Below, piece by piece: positions 1 through 8,587 of a stretch of 64,000 nt of DNA; position 1 is the first letter of the stretch, and each line of letters opens with the position of its first letter. The notes under the pieces are model-generated. The model was not told the origin of the DNA, made no database searches, and saw only the letters and a program-made list of their open reading frames with translations. The stretch comes from an uncultured Saprospiraceae bacterium (GTDB taxonomy: Bacteria > Bacteroidota > Bacteroidia > Chitinophagales > Saprospiraceae). A program made the position numbers and the translations under genes. The stretch lies in contig CALGAW010000040.1 in NCBI GenBank assembly GCA_937959115.1, forward strand, positions 119,118-183,117, read 5' to 3'.

Positions 1-158
1 GACCAAGTCAATCCATCGAACGGAACGCCAGGAACAATGATCGCATCGTAGGGCGCTTTTGCTTGAGCTTCTTTGTAAAGACTTAATGACTTCTTAGTTG
101 AAAATGAACAGCTTGAGACCAAGATTGTAAGGAGAATTATACTGAGTGATTTTGTCAT
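1..158 (-). CDS. YdcF/DUF218-like lipoprotein, 3'-truncated by window edge
   Basis: Only the first 52 codons lie in the window, reading leftward from an ATG at 156-158. The N-terminus is a lipoprotein signal (MTKS, hydrophobic stretch, lipobox VSSC with Cys at about residue 17). It is followed by YDAIIVPGVPFDG, which resembles the first strand and loop of the DUF218/YdcF/SanA family. Proteins of that family are envelope proteins of poorly defined function. The family call rests on this one short motif, so confidence is moderate. The lipoprotein call is stronger. Confidence 0.55.
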   Translation of the reverse strand, partial: MTKSLSIILLTILVSSCSFSTKKSLSLYKEAQAKAPYDAIIVPGVPFDGLTW

Positions 159-388
159 TTAGATGATGATTAAAGGGAAGCTACTTGTTTTCTTTATTAA
201 TACTAAACATTGGTCGCAATGTACTTTTGTCCAAATTTAGTAAAAACGTTGGTTAGATTGTGTTTTTTATTGAATACAAGGCTTCAAAACCACAAGGTTC
301 TATTTGTAGTATTTTATAATCGTTCCATTTTTGTCTATGATTTGCATAATATGGCGTGTACCCACATAGGGCGCTTGAACATTTTACA

Positions 389-1375
389 CTACATTGTGTG
401 TAGTTTTCCTTTTTTCCATATTGCAATGTCTTCTATTAATTTATCAGCTTCTTGGATTTTAGAAGAGTGATTCCAGAAAGTATGGAACATTTCATCATAT
501 TTTATAAGCGTTGTTTCGGTATTGAGAGCCTTTAAGTTTTCATTTAGCCTCAGTACTTGGTCTAATAACATTTCGTGCGTTCCAATGGCGATAAGAGTCT
601 TTGGGAGTTTGACCAAGTTAGTTGAATTAAACCCTACTGGGTATTCATGTTGAATTTCTTTTTTGCCTACATAGGTGTTGTAACATTCAATCAAATAATC
701 ACCATCAGCCACATCTTTTTCTTTGTTTGTTTGAATAGTCCCAGTTTTAGAAGTTGGTTCTACCCATGGTGAAATTAAAAAGCAACCTTTTATTCTTGAT
801 TTATTAGCAGGCGTCATATTCCTAAAAACGGATAGAACCAATGCCCCTCCTGCCGAATCTCCACCCAAGTGGAATTTGTTGTCCTTATGCTCATTCAATA
901 TCGATTCTACAAATTTGGTAGAAAATACATGCGCTTTAGGGTACGGTTCTTCTGGAGCAGTTGGATAGAACGGAGCAAGTACTTCCGAGTTTGTACTTAA
1001 AGCCAATTTTGAAATAAATTCTATAATTACGATTGGAGAACCTGTGACATATCCTCCGCCGTGGAAGTAGATAATCGAGTTTTCTATTTTACCCTCTGTT
1101 TTTGGTGTAATCTTTAAATAACTTCTCCCCTCATTTTGTATTTTTTTAACAACGAGTTGGTTTCCAAATTTTGCTTTTGGCTTATAATTTTTGGACAACG
1201 ATTTTAACCATGTTAGCCCGAACTTATTAGAGGTTAAAAGTGTATATCTTGTTGTAGCCCAAATCAACTCCGTTTGCAGATTCCAATTACTTACATGCTT
1301 TTTCCCCAAAAGACGTTTGCAAAGAACCTCAATTATTTTTACTAAAATTCCAATTGTATACCTAAATACTTTCAT
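389..1375 (-). CDS. Alpha/beta-hydrolase of the hormone-sensitive-lipase (carboxylesterase) type
   Basis: This 328-residue protein has the family hallmarks in order: an oxyanion-hole HGGG (YFHGGGYVTG, near residue 105), the nucleophile elbow GDSAGG (near residue 173) and a C-terminal catalytic His in MFHTFW. An acidic residue near IGTHEMLLDQ is the likely third member of the triad. Such enzymes hydrolyse carboxylic esters of small acyl chains. The N-terminus carries a hydrophobic stretch (FRYTIGILVKIIEVL) that may be a membrane anchor rather than a cleaved signal. The gene stands alone, without an evident operon, and the substrate cannot be inferred. Confidence 0.85.
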   Translation of the reverse strand: MKVFRYTIGILVKIIEVLCKRLLGKKHVSNWNLQTELIWATTRYTLLTSNKFGLTWLKSLSKNYKPKAKFGNQLVVKKIQNEGRSYLKITPKTEGKIENSIIYFHGGGYVTGSPIVIIEFISKLALSTNSEVLAPFYPTAPEEPYPKAHVFSTKFVESILNEHKDNKFHLGGDSAGGALVLSVFRNMTPANKSRIKGCFLISPWVEPTSKTGTIQTNKEKDVADGDYLIECYNTYVGKKEIQHEYPVGFNSTNLVKLPKTLIAIGTHEMLLDQVLRLNENLKALNTETTLIKYDEMFHTFWNHSSKIQEADKLIEDIAIWKKGKLHTM

Positions 1376-1797
1376 CTTATTTGTTTATTATACACAACGG
1401 TCAGTAGTCTCGCCGTAGTAATAGCACGAGCAAATATATAAACTTAAGATTTAGCACAAACATTAGATGCTAGGAAAATTGAAAATTATTCCAAGCAATT
1501 TTACTAGCAGTGTGTTGTTGGTATGTAGCCTGCTGTATCCCAAGTATTTGAAATTGCGGCCGTGTTACATTCTTATGAACATAATTGGTTATCGGATCAC
1601 CCAACATATAAAGTGGATTGGATGGATTGGTGTTACCATAATTTGACGTTAGAAAATAAAGTCTTACATTTATGGTACATCTAGAGATTCATTTATTCTT
1701 ACCAAATTCACTACTGTTCATTTTTTTTTCAAGCCTCTATACTAAGCCAGTTTCTATAATTGTCAGGTGTTAATCATGTGACTAAATTTTAAGATTA
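1376..1797. other. Intergenic region, 422 bp
   Basis: This lies between the divergently transcribed esterase and beta-helix genes, so it should hold both promoters. I see no convincing -33/-7 pair, hairpin or open reading frame in it. Confidence 0.5.
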
Positions 1798-3645
1798 ATG
1801 TGTATGAAGCGTTTATTTCTAGTCAATTGTTTCTTGTTCATTGTATTTTTACAAGCATCGGCACAATTGCATGTTACAGAATTTGGAACATCAATTAGAG
1901 CGGACACTGCTGCTCCACATCCGAGCTCCATACTTGATGTTCAAAGCTCAAGTAAAGGGGTCTTAGTTCCTAGAATGACAGGAGCCAACAAATTTGCTAT
2001 AGCTTTGCCTGCTAAAGGTCTTTTAGTCTTCGATACAGATCGTAATTGCTATTCATATTATGATGGCATACAGTGGGTTGATATTGCTAAAGCCAATAGT
2101 GATTTGTTGACGCTGGAACAAGCAAAATTGATCAAAGTAGAAGGAGATTATTTAGAAACAACTGGCTATTATATAAATGGCGACGGTGGCGATGGCAAGT
2201 ACATTAAAGGGACTCCGACTGTTCCATTGTTGGGGTTTACTGATTTATCTGGGCAAGATTGGAAACTAATCGATCCAATCATTAAGCCTGAACATGCTGG
2301 CTCAGATGGGACAGTAATAAAAGACACACCAGCCATGCTTGCAATTGCTTCGGATCCTCGGAAAAAGCGAATCAACGGCGCATACAAAGTCAATAGTGAT
2401 ATTGATCTGGCGGGGAACTCCATATGGGAAGGGACTGGATCTATTGAGCTAGACAATGCCAGCATAACTGCAGGATTGGTGGCAGATGCTAGACACATAT
2501 ATTTCGGAGCCATAAAATTATCATTGATAAATAGTTCAACGAACTACGCTATTAAATTGGGGTATTTAGCAAGGAGAATACATTTTGATAAAACTAAGAT
2601 TCTTGGCTCTACTGGTCATGGTGTTTGGGTCAATGGCGCTTACATTATCGATTGGGATGTTCCCTACATTGTTAATGTTGCTGGAAGGGCTTTATGTGTT
2701 GAGCATAACACTACTTTTGATACAGGAGGCAATGCGATAAACTTCAACGGTGGAGAAATTCAAAATGTTGGATTTGGCCAAAGTGTTTGGGCTATTTATC
2801 TTGAAAAAGTAAAGCAAATAACGTTTGACAAAACGATCATAGAAGGTGTTTATGGTGGCATTGAAACAGGAAAAGAAGTTCTTGGTTTGAATCTTGAAGC
2901 AAAATACTTTGAAGGATGCAAGGAAGGAATATTAAAATCGAAAGGCACTGCTACTGATGCTCAAGCTGACAGAGGTGGTCAAGTGGTAGGGCTAAATATC
3001 CCTGCAGGTACGGTGCTGTTTCAACGATCGTCAGAATTAACAACCATCATAGAGTTGGACGATGTTATTGAATGGACGTGGCCATCTGGTTCTGCAATAT
3101 ACGCTGAAGCAAATGCAGCAGGTGATCCTATTGTGAAAATTGGCGAGCTTGCTCCTAACCGGGCACGAGGTGGTATCGGGAAGCAGTACTTGACAGCACC
3201 AAATAGTTTTCTTCAGAACAACACCCGTCGATTCGGGTTTCCGAAAACACGTAATTTTAATCTGGACAAACCATTGTCGGCAACAGGGACATCTGAACGC
3301 TGTTATTTCGACCTCACTGGACTTAGTTACCCTGCAAGGATGTATGATCTTGTTTTGCTAGTCGATACAGATAGCTCGGGTGATGCCGTTTTTCAGGTGT
3401 CTGGGGTTCGTGCGGATGGCACCTATACAGAAACCGGCTCAGGAGGATGGAGAACGTTAACACGTACTGTGCCAGCTGGAATGTCGAAAATTGTGCTCTT
3501 TGGAGCGCTTCATGATGGTGGTTGGCCAGTGGTGTTGCCTGAGTACGTGCGACTGCGACGAGTAGGCGGTGCATCGGCCGACACGGCTGGTGAAGTAAAA
3601 ATAATATCCGCAAACATAACGACGTATGAAAACAATGTAGATTAA
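1798..3645 (+). CDS. Secreted beta-helix protein with phage-fibre-like N-terminal module
   Basis: The 615-residue protein starts with a signal peptide ending near ASAQ (residue 22). It continues with a module common to Bacteroidota fibre-like surface proteins: HPSSILDVQSSSKGVLVPRM followed by a GLLVFDTD...YYDG..W segment (about residues 35-100). The central 150-450 region reads as a right-handed parallel beta-helix of the pectate-lyase type, introduced by DGTVIKDTPAMLAIA. The last 150 residues are a beta-rich domain whose DNA is visibly more GC-rich than the rest. No catalytic residues are evident. A surface or phage-tail-like adhesion role is inference. The first two codons (ATG TGT ATG) leave either Met possible as start. 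Confidence 0.7.
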   Translation: MCMKRLFLVNCFLFIVFLQASAQLHVTEFGTSIRADTAAPHPSSILDVQSSSKGVLVPRMTGANKFAIALPAKGLLVFDTDRNCYSYYDGIQWVDIAKANSDLLTLEQAKLIKVEGDYLETTGYYINGDGGDGKYIKGTPTVPLLGFTDLSGQDWKLIDPIIKPEHAGSDGTVIKDTPAMLAIASDPRKKRINGAYKVNSDIDLAGNSIWEGTGSIELDNASITAGLVADARHIYFGAIKLSLINSSTNYAIKLGYLARRIHFDKTKILGSTGHGVWVNGAYIIDWDVPYIVNVAGRALCVEHNTTFDTGGNAINFNGGEIQNVGFGQSVWAIYLEKVKQITFDKTIIEGVYGGIETGKEVLGLNLEAKYFEGCKEGILKSKGTATDAQADRGGQVVGLNIPAGTVLFQRSSELTTIIELDDVIEWTWPSGSAIYAEANAAGDPIVKIGELAPNRARGGIGKQYLTAPNSFLQNNTRRFGFPKTRNFNLDKPLSATGTSERCYFDLTGLSYPARMYDLVLLVDTDSSGDAVFQVSGVRADGTYTETGSGGWRTLTRTVPAGMSKIVLFGALHDGGWPVVLPEYVRLRRVGGASADTAGEVKIISANITTYENNVD

Positions 3646-3768
3646 TGTGCGAGCCTCTAGCTCTTTTTCTGATTTATTTCCTAGAGATTACATTTCTGGA
3701 AATTGTCAAAAGATAAAAATGATCGTTTACGTCAATATTATAGTGCATAAAAAAATGAAATAGAATTA

Positions 3769-4431
3769 ATGAACGAATTAAAAATCACAGGTGGAGCAAG
3801 AATTGGAATGGCAAATGCTACATGGCCATTTGCAACTTTAAAAGTCAACAAGGATAAATTAGAACTCAATGCATCAATTGTAGGCAATCTTGTTTTTCAA
3901 CCGTCAAACATAAATTCCATTGAACCATATACACAGATCCCCCTAATAGGACAAGGAATCAAAATCAATCATAATGTTGACTCATACAAGGAAAAAGTAA
4001 TTTTTTGGACATTCAAGAATCCTCAAACTGTAATTAACCAAATTAAACAAACCGGATTCTTGAACAAAGAAAAAGAACCAAAAGTGAATTCAAACGAAGA
4101 AATTCAAAACAGACAAAAAAGTGGTGGATCCCCAGTTAAAAAATCAATAGCAATAGGTGCCGTAGTTATTTGGAATCTCCTTTTTCTAATTGATTTCATT
4201 CCATTTTTTCAAGGTAAATCAGAAGGACTGCCAATTGGAAATGGAATACTAACGGCATTAGGGCTTTTATTCTTAAGTGCTTTACTAAGTCTAATATCAT
4301 CAGATTTCAGAGGATTGATATTGAAAGATGGTAGAACTCTTGAAGACATAAAGAAGTTCTCAATTTTCATTATGTTAATTAGTGGCTTCATGATGTTCAA
4401 TTTTGTAATAATAACAAAAACAATGAATTGA
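3769..4431 (+). CDS. Hypothetical membrane protein with PH/GRAM-like N-terminal domain
   Basis: The 220-residue protein has a soluble N-terminal part (residues 1-105) rich in short beta-strands and ending in a helix (NPQTVINQIKQTGF), which faintly recalls PH/GRAM-like domains. A charged linker follows, then about three membrane helices: IAIGAVVIWNLLFLIDFI, ILTALGLLFLSALLSLI and FSIFIMLISGFMMFNFVII. I recognise no family with confidence. The gene is AT-rich and sits between the beta-helix gene and a decayed coding fragment, in a region of accessory character. Confidence 0.65.
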   Translation: MNELKITGGARIGMANATWPFATLKVNKDKLELNASIVGNLVFQPSNINSIEPYTQIPLIGQGIKINHNVDSYKEKVIFWTFKNPQTVINQIKQTGFLNKEKEPKVNSNEEIQNRQKSGGSPVKKSIAIGAVVIWNLLFLIDFIPFFQGKSEGLPIGNGILTALGLLFLSALLSLISSDFRGLILKDGRTLEDIKKFSIFIMLISGFMMFNFVIITKTMN

Positions 4432-4443
4432 AAATACGACACC

Positions 4444-4635
4444 ATAACAATAGATGATGATGATCGCATATCTCTTCGTGCCTCAGAGAGACGTTTTAAT
4501 GAGGTGGCTTTTTTAGAAATATTCAAGGATCTAAGGTTCGTACAATGTTCAAGAATAAGCGTTTCAAAGAATACAGTTAAACATTACGTACCCCAAATAA
4601 TAAGGCTTCAGGAAGGTAAGACTTACGCTTTTTGA
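4444..4635 (+). pseudogene. Orphan coding fragment resembling a LytTR-type DNA-binding tail
   Basis: An open 64-codon stretch without a start ends at TGA 4633-4635. It contains FLEIFKDLRFVQCSRISVS and VKHYVPQIIRLQEGKTY, which follow the pattern of the C-terminal half of LytTR domains (F-x-x-x-x-RS...VN...V...I.L.dGk). It begins with ITIDDDDRISLRASERR, a segment also present at 7233-7276 on the other strand. I read it as the tail of a lost response regulator. The family call is tentative. Confidence 0.35.
4446..4493 (+). repeat. Copy 1 of a ~45-bp dispersed repeat
   Basis: This segment matches the reverse complement of 7233-7276 apart from a 4-base indel and a few substitutions. Shared blocks are AACAATAGAT, GATCGCATATCT and CCTCAGAGAGACG. 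Both copies can be read as D-R-I-S-x-R-x-S-E-R-R, which suggests that duplicated coding sequence is the origin. Confidence 0.6.
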
Positions 4636-4667
4636 TAAGGGGAACCAGCCTGCATCACCATAAATAT

Positions 4668-5717
4668 TCAATCGATTTTAATCCATTTTTGCAATTTTAT
4701 GACGTTAGCATCCTGCTTGATCATCATGAGATAAACTCCAGGAGGGTAATCCTCTATCCGCAACTTGGTTTGTGTAGATGTAGTCGTATTTTTTTTGAGT
4801 AGAATTCCCTGCATATTGTATATAAGCAGCTCTATTGGTTGTTCAACGGGTTGTTCAACGATTAGGAATTTGTTTGTTGGATTCGGAAAAATTGAAATAG
4901 AGGGATTAGAAAAATCTAGCGTGTTTACTGGCGGGTTTAAAGGATTTCCTGGGATTTTAGATGCTAAATCCACAAAACTATGTACGGGATAAATGCACTG
5001 GACTACCCGATCACCTACATCCGCAATATTATTTTTCACCACAATCGAAACAATCTGGCTTTGAAAATCGGGATTTCCGTGTCCAAATCCTACGAAGATG
5101 GTATCCTTTTTCATTAAGGCACCATAAGCATTGAGTCCACTAATAGAAATACTCAATGGAAATCGGTTTATAATATTCCCAAATCGATTCATGCAAATAA
5201 GGGTATCCATGCGGCCTACACCTGAAAAGAACCATGCCCTTCCTAAATCATCTACAGCAATATCCGCAATTTGATTATAATACGAAGAAATAAGTGTAGG
5301 TGCATTTTCACCATCAAAATGAAAAATGCCATCACTGTTACCTCGCAAAATGAAATAGAAATCGTTTTTAAAACCACCTAAGCCTGCAGTAAACGTAGGC
5401 AAGGTGTATGCAAATGACACCCAGTTACTCCCATTCCAATAACTTAAGCCATTATTGCCTCCAGTACAGGTAACAAAGGTGTTTAAAGTAGTATCCGGGC
5501 TAATTGGAATATGTCCAATAGCAAATTCTCCTAAGCGTCCAGACACGAAGTCACCTTTGTAGATAGGAGTCTGACCATCAATTTCCCATGATTTAATCGT
5601 GGAGTTAAACGTTGTCCAGATGCAATTATCATGACAGTCTGTCAAGTCAACAATTACCTGACCTTGCAGGATGGTCGTTAAGCCTAGAAGGCAAATTATC
5701 TGTGTGATTTTATTCAA
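4668..5717 (-). CDS. T9SS-secreted propeller-like protein with type A sorting domain
   Basis: The 349-residue protein has a signal peptide ending near QGQV (residue 20) and a middle part of repeated W/F-rich strands (YWNGSNWVSF, FHFDGENAP, IADIAVDDLGRAWFF), as in two-component-regulator-type beta-propellers. Its last 75 residues form a type A T9SS C-terminal domain: SIFPNPTNKFL, an IYNMQG strand, LRIEDYPPGVYLM, then a basic end (KLQKWIKID). This domain directs export through the T9SS pore and anchoring at the cell surface. Its substrate or partner is unknown, and it has no co-directional neighbour close by. Confidence 0.85.
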   Translation of the reverse strand: MNKITQIICLLGLTTILQGQVIVDLTDCHDNCIWTTFNSTIKSWEIDGQTPIYKGDFVSGRLGEFAIGHIPISPDTTLNTFVTCTGGNNGLSYWNGSNWVSFAYTLPTFTAGLGGFKNDFYFILRGNSDGIFHFDGENAPTLISSYYNQIADIAVDDLGRAWFFSGVGRMDTLICMNRFGNIINRFPLSISISGLNAYGALMKKDTIFVGFGHGNPDFQSQIVSIVVKNNIADVGDRVVQCIYPVHSFVDLASKIPGNPLNPPVNTLDFSNPSISIFPNPTNKFLIVEQPVEQPIELLIYNMQGILLKKNTTTSTQTKLRIEDYPPGVYLMMIKQDANVIKLQKWIKID

Positions 5718-6002
5718 AATACTGCTATTTAATACTTACAATGGCAACTCTAAATACTGAACATGATCTGCGCATTCGTCTTTCTTAATTCTGAATTGGT
5801 TTGAGCATGAAGGATGCAGGAAATACCTACCAATAGAAGTGTTGTTAATTTCGAACGCAGACATCGTTTCTTTTTAAAATTTTATCCGTTTATAGAATTA
5901 ATTACTTAGTATAAATATATAGATTTTTTTTTGGTGACGGAGTAATTTCTATATATAATATTTGCACACCAATGAAAAGTTGTTGCTTTTATAAGCATTA
6001 AA

Positions 6003-6482
6003 TTAAGCGTCAATTGCTTCCCATTTTTCATTAATAGTATTAAGGGTTATGATTAGAAAAACTAAAGAAATTATTTCAAAAAGTACTCTTAACCAATGCA
6101 TAAATTCCCATTTTTTTAATGCAGATTTTAAATCGTTCGCATTAAGATATACATTGTAGAATTGCTGATTAGCATCCTTAAAATAGATATAGAAAATTGC
6201 AATTATTAAAAGAGCAAAAAAAGAAGAGACAATTGAATATTTTAAAGCACTAAGTTGGTTAAAAAAACAATAAGCGCTAATGCTTATAGGAATCATTGTA
6301 GCGATAATCGTTAGAATGGAAAAAAATCTGCCAATTAGCGGGCCAAATTTAGAATAGTATTCATAAAACTCTGTTTTAGATAACGACTTCCAATATGGAA
6401 CTAATAAAAGACCTTCTGTAATTTGACTTCCTAAAAAAATGGAAAAAACTATAATTGATAAAAAAAATAAAATCCGATTCAT
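6003..6482 (-). CDS. DUF1772-like four-helix integral membrane protein
   Basis: The 159-residue protein is nearly all membrane: helices at about residues 4-27, 50-72, 80-98 and 129-148. An amphipathic stretch (YYSKFGPLIGRFFSIL) and a late FMHWLRVLFEI motif match the layout of DUF1772/anthrone-oxygenase-like proteins. The enzymatic activity of that family is poorly defined in bacteria. It lies 113 bp downstream of a Crp-type regulator on the same strand, so the regulator may control it. Confidence 0.6.
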   Translation of the reverse strand: MNRILFFLSIIVFSIFLGSQITEGLLLVPYWKSLSKTEFYEYYSKFGPLIGRFFSILTIIATMIPISISAYCFFNQLSALKYSIVSSFFALLIIAIFYIYFKDANQQFYNVYLNANDLKSALKKWEFMHWLRVLFEIISLVFLIITLNTINEKWEAIDA

Positions 6483-6595
6483 ACAATGACTATTTTATAG
6501 TTTAAACAAGCCCCTAAAAAGGCAATGCCTACAATAATTTTCAATGCAAAGGAAAATACTTTTCTGTGTTGTTACATTTACATAAGTAATTAAAA

Positions 6596-7171
6596 TCAGA
6601 AATCTTTTAACTTTTTTCGAATTCGACTTAATTGAGTGGGTGAAATGCCTAAATATGAAGCAATGTAATATTGTGGAATTATAGTTTCAATAGATGGGAA
6701 TTTTTGTCGCATTATTAAATATCTTTTGTCAGCATCTAATAGAGCCATTTCAATTTCTTTCTGTTCTTTTTCTAAAAAATAAAATTCAGCAATTTTTCTG
6801 CCTAATCTTTCTAAATCGTGAAATTTAGTATAGAGTTTTTCCATTTCTTTATAGTTCGCAACCAAGATTTCACAATCAGTTAGAGCTTGTTGTGCTATCT
6901 TGTTCGGTTGCCTTGTTAATAAAGAGTTGTAAGCTCCTATTATGGCAGAACCTACAAAAAATTGTTTCGTATATTCTTTTCCTTCTTGATTTACGAAAAA
7001 TGCTCTAACAATCCCTTTTTTTAAGAACCCTATTTGTTGTGCATATTCATTTTCTTTGACAAAAAACTCATTTTTGTTAAGTTGTAAAGGTTTGAAGCAT
7101 TTTTTCAATTCCTTGAAGGTAACTTCCTTAATAGGACTAATTTGATTTATGTAGGTTAATAGTTCTTTCAT
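6596..7171 (-). CDS. Crp/Fnr-family transcription regulator
   Basis: At 191 residues this is a standard length. Residues 20-115 form the cyclic-nucleotide-binding beta-roll (FFVKENEYAQQIGFLKKGIVRAFF, then KQFFVGSAIIGAYNSL). The C-terminus holds a helix-turn-helix (IIPQYYIASYLGISPTQLSRIRKKL). The roll lacks the RxS/T phosphate cassette of true cAMP binders, as in many Bacteroidota members, so the ligand is unknown. It probably regulates itself and the DUF1772-like gene immediately downstream. Confidence 0.85.
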   Translation of the reverse strand: MKELLTYINQISPIKEVTFKELKKCFKPLQLNKNEFFVKENEYAQQIGFLKKGIVRAFFVNQEGKEYTKQFFVGSAIIGAYNSLLTRQPNKIAQQALTDCEILVANYKEMEKLYTKFHDLERLGRKIAEFYFLEKEQKEIEMALLDADKRYLIMRQKFPSIETIIPQYYIASYLGISPTQLSRIRKKLKDF

Positions 7172-7232
7172 TCGCTAAGGTAGTAACTTAATGGTTTGTC
7201 CTAATGGCGTAGAACGTATAATGGTATTCGGT

Positions 7233-7276
7233 CGTCTCTCTGAGGTCCGAATAGATATGCGATCATATCTATTGTT
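7233..7276 (-). repeat. Copy 2 of the ~45-bp dispersed repeat
   Basis: On the minus strand it starts AACAATAGATATGATCGCAT and ends CCTCAGAGAGACG, matching 4446-4493. It lies in the short gap between the Crp-type and AlkD-like genes. No longer open frame survives around it. Confidence 0.6.
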
Positions 7277-7319
7277 ACAAGCTGCCATTCTTGCGCGTCA
7301 TTTTGTTTTATCAAAACAT

Positions 7320-7961
7320 TTACAAATTTCTTTTGTTGGATTCAATGGCAATGAATTCTGGTAAATATTCAGGAGTACAGCCTTTTGAAACCATTTTGTC
7401 TTTATACAGCCCTGTTTTTTCTCCAAGTTTTACACATCGGTTCCGATATTTTTTTTCATAAACGCCAATCCAACCTGCTGTAAAATTCATTGCCCATTGT
7501 ACTTCAGGTTCTTCGTTTTCTATTTGTTTTTCGATAGAGGATAATACTTCTTCACTATTTGATTGTATTTTACCCATCCACCGTAAGCGACCCTGGTAAT
7601 ACCAATAAACTCGCCTTTTAAGTGAAGTCGGGTTGTTTACCCAATTTTCAATTAAGGCAAGTATCTTTTTGTCTTTGGTGAGTTGGTTTGCCATTAGCCA
7701 ATCAATAAGTTGAAGTTTTTCTTTTTCGTCGTGTTGGTTGATGTCGCTAACTAAATCGTCAATAACTTCATCAATGAGAAGTTTTTTGTCCATAATTAAG
7801 ATTGCTAACAGTCTGGCTAAAAAATGTTCAGCGGACCAAAGCTCTATAGCAAGTTGGTGGTCTTTTTTTATTTCTTTCGCAATTTTCCGCAAGTCTCCAA
7901 GTTTCGTATTCTTATCACCAATTTGTTTCAATATATTTTTTGCTTTGGACGAAAGTTTCAT
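7320..7961 (-). CDS. AlkD-like DNA alkylation repair protein (HEAT-like repeats)
   Basis: The 213-residue all-helical protein contains IELWSAEHFLARLLAILIMD and repeated W-rich helices (LIDWLMANQL, YWYYQGRLRWMG, EVQWAMNFTAGWIG). This is the pattern of the AlkD family of HEAT-like DNA glycosylases, which remove alkylated purines. The C-terminus carries two Cys and a WxG motif typical of the small Bacteroidota members. The catalytic Asp/Trp set cannot be assigned with certainty. The gene stands alone next to decayed sequence. Confidence 0.7.
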   Translation of the reverse strand: MKLSSKAKNILKQIGDKNTKLGDLRKIAKEIKKDHQLAIELWSAEHFLARLLAILIMDKKLLIDEVIDDLVSDINQHDEKEKLQLIDWLMANQLTKDKKILALIENWVNNPTSLKRRVYWYYQGRLRWMGKIQSNSEEVLSSIEKQIENEEPEVQWAMNFTAGWIGVYEKKYRNRCVKLGEKTGLYKDKMVSKGCTPEYLPEFIAIESNKRNL

Positions 7962-8076
7962 TTTAATATTTTTTTTGGGTTAACAATTGAGTTTCGTTGC
8001 TTGTCATGGTCTGTTCGATGCGTCCTGCGACCAAAGGGAGCATGATCGTCATCCGAGCTTATCAGGCACAGGCCTT

Positions 8077-8217
8077 TTATTTTTCAACTATTGCAGAATT
8101 TACCCTTTCGCCATATTCTGCTCGTTTAGAATCTAGTATTCTATGACTTATTTCCTTGCCAATAGCCCAATTCATAATTATCGTAATAGAATTAGCTTCA
8201 TATAGAATTTTAGGTTT
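8077..8217 (-). pseudogene. Remnant of a YhcG/DUF1016 N-terminal domain
   Basis: A 46-codon minus-strand fragment, bounded by stops and lacking a start, reads KPKILYEANSITIIMNWAIG then KEISHRILDSKRAEYGERVN. This matches the start of YhcG-type (DUF1016) proteins, where a Y/N-W-x-I-G-K motif is followed by RAEYG. The PDDEXK nuclease half is missing. Such genes often travel with restriction-modification or other mobile defence loci, so this is probably a scar of one. Confidence 0.55.
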
Positions 8218-8262
8218 TTAGGCCTATTAAGGGTGATAAAGTAATTCATTAAATTTTATTTT

Positions 8263-8322
8263 ATGTACAATTTAGTTATTGGTTTGGACATCTCCAAATC
8301 TTCAGTTGACGCTACCATTTAG
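8263..8322 (+). pseudogene. N-terminal remnant of an IS110-family transposase
   Basis: The ATG at 8263 opens a 19-codon frame, MYNLVIGLDISKSSVDATI, closed by TAG at 8320-8322. G-[LI]-D-[IV]-S-K...DA is the start of IS110-family DEDD transposases, with the Asp of LDISK being the first catalytic acid. No continuation is visible in any frame downstream. This is an abandoned insertion-sequence end. Confidence 0.55.
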
Positions 8323-8394
8323 ACTGTATTCCGCTTATTCTATTTCCATATTACATTTTCACCCATCGCCACCGAAGGCTTCAGTGCAACAAGG

Positions 8395-8430
8395 GGCTTC
8401 AGTGCTTGGCACTTTGTGCCGTATGAAGCC
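8395..8430. repeat. Two-tier stem-loop
   Basis: GGCTTCA (8395-8401) pairs with TGAAGCC (8424-8430), and inside it GGCAC (8408-8412) pairs with GTGCC (8416-8420) around TTT. A partial extra copy of the left arm (GGCTTCAGTGC) lies about 20 bp upstream. It sits 75 bp past the IS110 remnant and may be part of that element's end or a REP-like unit. Confidence 0.5.
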
Positions 8431-8587
8431 TTATTTATTATTTTTGTTTGGTTTTTCGCTTAGCACTAATCTAGTAAGCATTGCTTCCATATTATTATTT
8501 TGATTTATCTGTATGTAAAAATGCAACATAAATACTTATATTAGAGCTGGTTGTAATGTACTTTTATTAAACAGAAAAATTATCATT

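Noticed and set aside
210..470. 86-codon plus-strand frame near the left end
   Set aside because: It overlaps the esterase 3' end on the opposite strand and shows no domain; Cys/Phe/His bias is typical of a spurious frame.
8279..8503. 74-codon plus-strand frame over the IS110 remnant
   Set aside because: It is in a different frame from the transposase-like start and runs through the hairpin; no family resemblance.
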